64,000 nucleotides of DNA from Caballeronia telluris (GTDB lineage Bacteria > Pseudomonadota > Gammaproteobacteria > Burkholderiales > Burkholderiaceae). The stretch spans positions 372,001-436,000 of the forward strand of contig NZ_FCNZ02000001.1 of the NCBI RefSeq assembly GCF_001544495.1, read 5' to 3'. The position numbers were made by a program, and so were the translations under genes. The notes under the pieces were generated by a model. That model made no database searches. It worked only from the letters and a program-made list of their open reading frames with translations, and was not told where the DNA came from. Positions 62,297 to 64,000 of the stretch are shown here, piece after piece; position 1 is the stretch's first letter, and each line of letters starts with the position of its first letter.

Positions 62297-62503
62297 TCAT
62301 CGGCGCTTCTTTCTTGCCGGTTTGGGCGGCGTGAACGCGGCCGTCCAGAAATCGGCGATCTGCTTGTTTCCTCTTCTCACGGCCGTCGACGCCTGCCGCT
62401 TCGCGGCGGCGTTCGCATGTCCGCGCGCTGAACCGGCCACGGCATTCGCGCCGCTCAGCCACATGCTCATCAACGGGTTCTTCTTTGTCCACGGATTCTT
62501 CAT
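62297..62503 (-). CDS. 68-residue protein of unknown function
   Basis: A small cytosolic basic protein: MKNPWTKKNPLMSMWLSGAN, then AVAGSARGHANAAAKRQAST and a C-terminal KPARKKRR tail. I believe a similar short, highly basic protein with an invariant start is found across Burkholderiaceae, but this is from memory and is not tested here. It could be a nucleoid- or granule-associated protein. Weak ribosome-binding site (GCGAG). Convergent with gdhZ, 28 bases apart. Confidence 0.65.
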   Translation of the reverse strand: MKNPWTKKNPLMSMWLSGANAVAGSARGHANAAAKRQASTAVRRGNKQIADFWTAAFTPPKPARKKRR

Positions 62504-62740
62504 GACGGTGCTCGCAGGTTGGCAACGCCTGTGACGACGCTGGAATGGAAGTGAAAGGGACGAGGTGCGCGGCTTGCTTCCTTGTGGCTGCCGCGCATTC
62601 GATCAGACACCTTCCGCACGGGCCGTGCCTGCGCCTTGGTTGCGCAGCCGGCTTACGCAAGGTTGCAGCGGGAACTTCAACCGCGCGGCAATCCGTACAA
62701 GACAGCCATCCCTACACTCGAACAAAAGCAGGAGACAGTC

Positions 62741-64000
62741 GTGACTGATCAATCTTCCAGACAGCCGGATCTCATGCGCCGCCAAATCCTCGCCGCGCTG
62801 GCGAGTTCCGTCGCGCTGTCCGCATGCGGCGGCGGCGACTCGGAATCGGGCGGTTCGGGCGGCACGCCGCCTGCCGTGGGCACGATTCCGCCCGACCGCG
62901 CCGGCTTGCCGCGTCCCGCGTTGCCCGATCCGGCGACGTCCGGCATCGACCATATCGTGCTCGTGACGATGGAGAACCGCTCCTTCGATCATCTGTTCGG
63001 CTGGGTGCCGAATGCGGAAGGGCTGCCCGCGAATCGGCAGTTCCGGGATGCGTTCGGCACGACGCAGACGCCCTTCGCGCTCGCGGCGAACGCGAGCTTC
63101 GGCTTTCAGGCCTGCAATTACGCCGATCCGAATCACGCCTACGATGCCGGCCGCGTGCATCTCGCGAACGGCGCGATGAACGGCTTCCTGCTGACGACAG
63201 GCACGAGCCTCACGCGCGGCGACCTGCTGCCGGTCGGCTACTTCCGCCCCGAGGACATGGACTTCTATCGCGGCGCGGTGAGCCAGTACACGGTCTGCGA
63301 TTACTACATGAGCGGCATCCTCGCGGATACCTTTCCGAACCGTCTCTACCTGCACAGCGGCGCGACGGACCGCATCAGCGATACGCTCGATTCGTCGTCG
63401 CTGCCGACGATCTGGGATCGGCTCGACGCGAAGAACGTATCGTCGGCATATTACTTTCACGACGTGCCGTTCACGTCGCTCTACGGCACGCGCTATGTGG
63501 GCCGCTCGAAGCTCTTCGCGAACTTTCTCGCCGACGCCGCGGCAGGCACGCTGCCGTCGTTCTGCATGGTCGATCCGCGCTTCGGCGGCGAAGCGGTTGG
63601 CACGTCGAACGATGACCATCCGCACGCCGATATCCGCAACGGACAGGTGTTGCTCGGCCAGATCTACGAAGCGCTGCGCACGAGCCCGACCTGGAGCCGC
63701 ACGCTGATGATCATCGTCTACGACGAGTGGGGCGGCTTCATGGAGCACGTCGCGCCGCCCGTGAAGCCGGTATCGGCGGCGGAACAGGCGGTGGGCAACG
63801 ACGGACGTCTCGGTTTTCGCGTGCCGTGCATGCTGCTCGGACCGCGCGTGCGGCAAAGCTACGTATCGCGCTATCCGTTCGATCCCAGCTCGATTCATCA
63901 ATTGATCGCATGGCGCTTCGGCCTCGATCCGCTCGGCGTGCGTGCCAGCGACCCGTCGACGTTCAACATGGCCTACGCGCTCGATCTGCAGAGCGCGGCG
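62741..64000 (+). CDS. phosphoesterase-family lipoprotein (phospholipase C/acid phosphatase type), truncated by window end
   Basis: The frame is open to the window edge (420 codons). The start is a GTG at 62741 with AGGAG (62730-62734) six bases upstream. The N-terminus is a lipoprotein signal (LMRRQILAALASSVALSACG) with a Gly/Ser linker. The alkaline-phosphatase-like fold (PF04185 phosphoesterase) begins at residue ~70 with IDHIVLVTMENRSFDHLFGW, which holds the conserved metal-binding Glu-Asn; also VYDEWGGFMEHVAPP near residue 325-340 with a metal Asp/Glu. Members include phospholipase C and acid phosphatase AcpA. The missing end is outside the window. Confidence 0.9.
   Translation, partial: MTDQSSRQPDLMRRQILAALASSVALSACGGGDSESGGSGGTPPAVGTIPPDRAGLPRPALPDPATSGIDHIVLVTMENRSFDHLFGWVPNAEGLPANRQFRDAFGTTQTPFALAANASFGFQACNYADPNHAYDAGRVHLANGAMNGFLLTTGTSLTRGDLLPVGYFRPEDMDFYRGAVSQYTVCDYYMSGILADTFPNRLYLHSGATDRISDTLDSSSLPTIWDRLDAKNVSSAYYFHDVPFTSLYGTRYVGRSKLFANFLADAAAGTLPSFCMVDPRFGGEAVGTSNDDHPHADIRNGQVLLGQIYEALRTSPTWSRTLMIIVYDEWGGFMEHVAPPVKPVSAAEQAVGNDGRLGFRVPCMLLGPRVRQSYVSRYPFDPSSIHQLIAWRFGLDPLGVRASDPSTFNMAYALDLQSAA

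Overview
The window is a high-GC (roughly two thirds G+C, strongly G/C third codon positions) stretch of a betaproteobacterial chromosome. Gene content points to the Burkholderiaceae, most likely a Paraburkholderia/Caballeronia/Burkholderia species: a DUF4148 secreted protein, a monomeric NADP-isocitrate dehydrogenase, the very large NAD-glutamate dehydrogenase, many single-gene stress and detoxification enzymes, and several two-component proteins. The genus is an inference from content; no rRNA, tRNA, phage, insertion sequence or CRISPR array was found. It reads as ordinary, densely coded chromosome, with only two gene-free gaps above 300 bases.

1-13.9 kb: end of a small exported protein, a TehA-type transporter, a serine-hydrolase lipoprotein, an exported beta-carbonic anhydrase, a DUF4410 lipoprotein, a frameshifted membrane-protein gene, a DUF1428 gene, two neighbouring DedA-type membrane proteins (one fused to PAP2/LssY, one to rhodanese), a methyltransferase coupled to a tiny membrane protein, a GFA enzyme, an AraC regulator, a Gly-rich repeat secreted protein and a DUF427 protein. 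14-25.7 kb: DNA polymerase II, then a two-component pair divergent from msrB-dipZ-msrA (an apparent extracytoplasmic methionine-sulfoxide repair operon), a diguanylate cyclase, an MBL-fold lipoprotein and an orphan histidine kinase. 25.8-27.5 kb: a molybdenum-themed trio (tandem-TOBE molbindin, small molybdopterin-oxidoreductase domain, NifQ).

27.5-41.4 kb: TAXI-type solute-binding protein, second GFA enzyme, acetyltransferase, second (cytosolic) carbonic anhydrase, LysE exporter with a possible structured leader, icd with a textbook terminator, a lone superinfection-immunity-type membrane protein, a dihydrofolate-reductase-fold protein, two very small genes, then a LysR regulator divergent from a CoA-transferase/acyl-CoA dehydrogenase pair, an AhpD-like protein and a stand-alone receiver protein. 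41.4-48.9 kb: a poorly coding gap, a HisA-like barrel protein with nudC, then panE, a MazG-type pyrophosphatase, an ACAD10/11-like acyl-CoA dehydrogenase, a DUF4148 protein, and an M14 peptidase coupled to an alpha/beta hydrolase.

49-64 kb: acetyltransferase, DUF1059 protein, a four-gene cobalt-type nitrile hydratase operon (alpha, beta, activator, DUF3293; every junction a 4-base stop/start overlap), a hybrid sensor kinase with duplicated PAS domains, DUF4126, YgjP-type metalloprotein, YdjM-like membrane protein, LEA14-like lipoprotein, cupin, the 1614-residue NAD-glutamate dehydrogenase, a small conserved-looking protein and a phospholipase C/acid-phosphatase-type lipoprotein running off the end.

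The items most worth a second look are the exported Msr repair operon with its divergent two-component system, the NifQ/Mo-oxidoreductase coupling with a missing NifQ cysteine, the coupled DUF3293 in the nitrile hydratase operon, the repeat-rich secreted protein, and several small or frameshifted genes.
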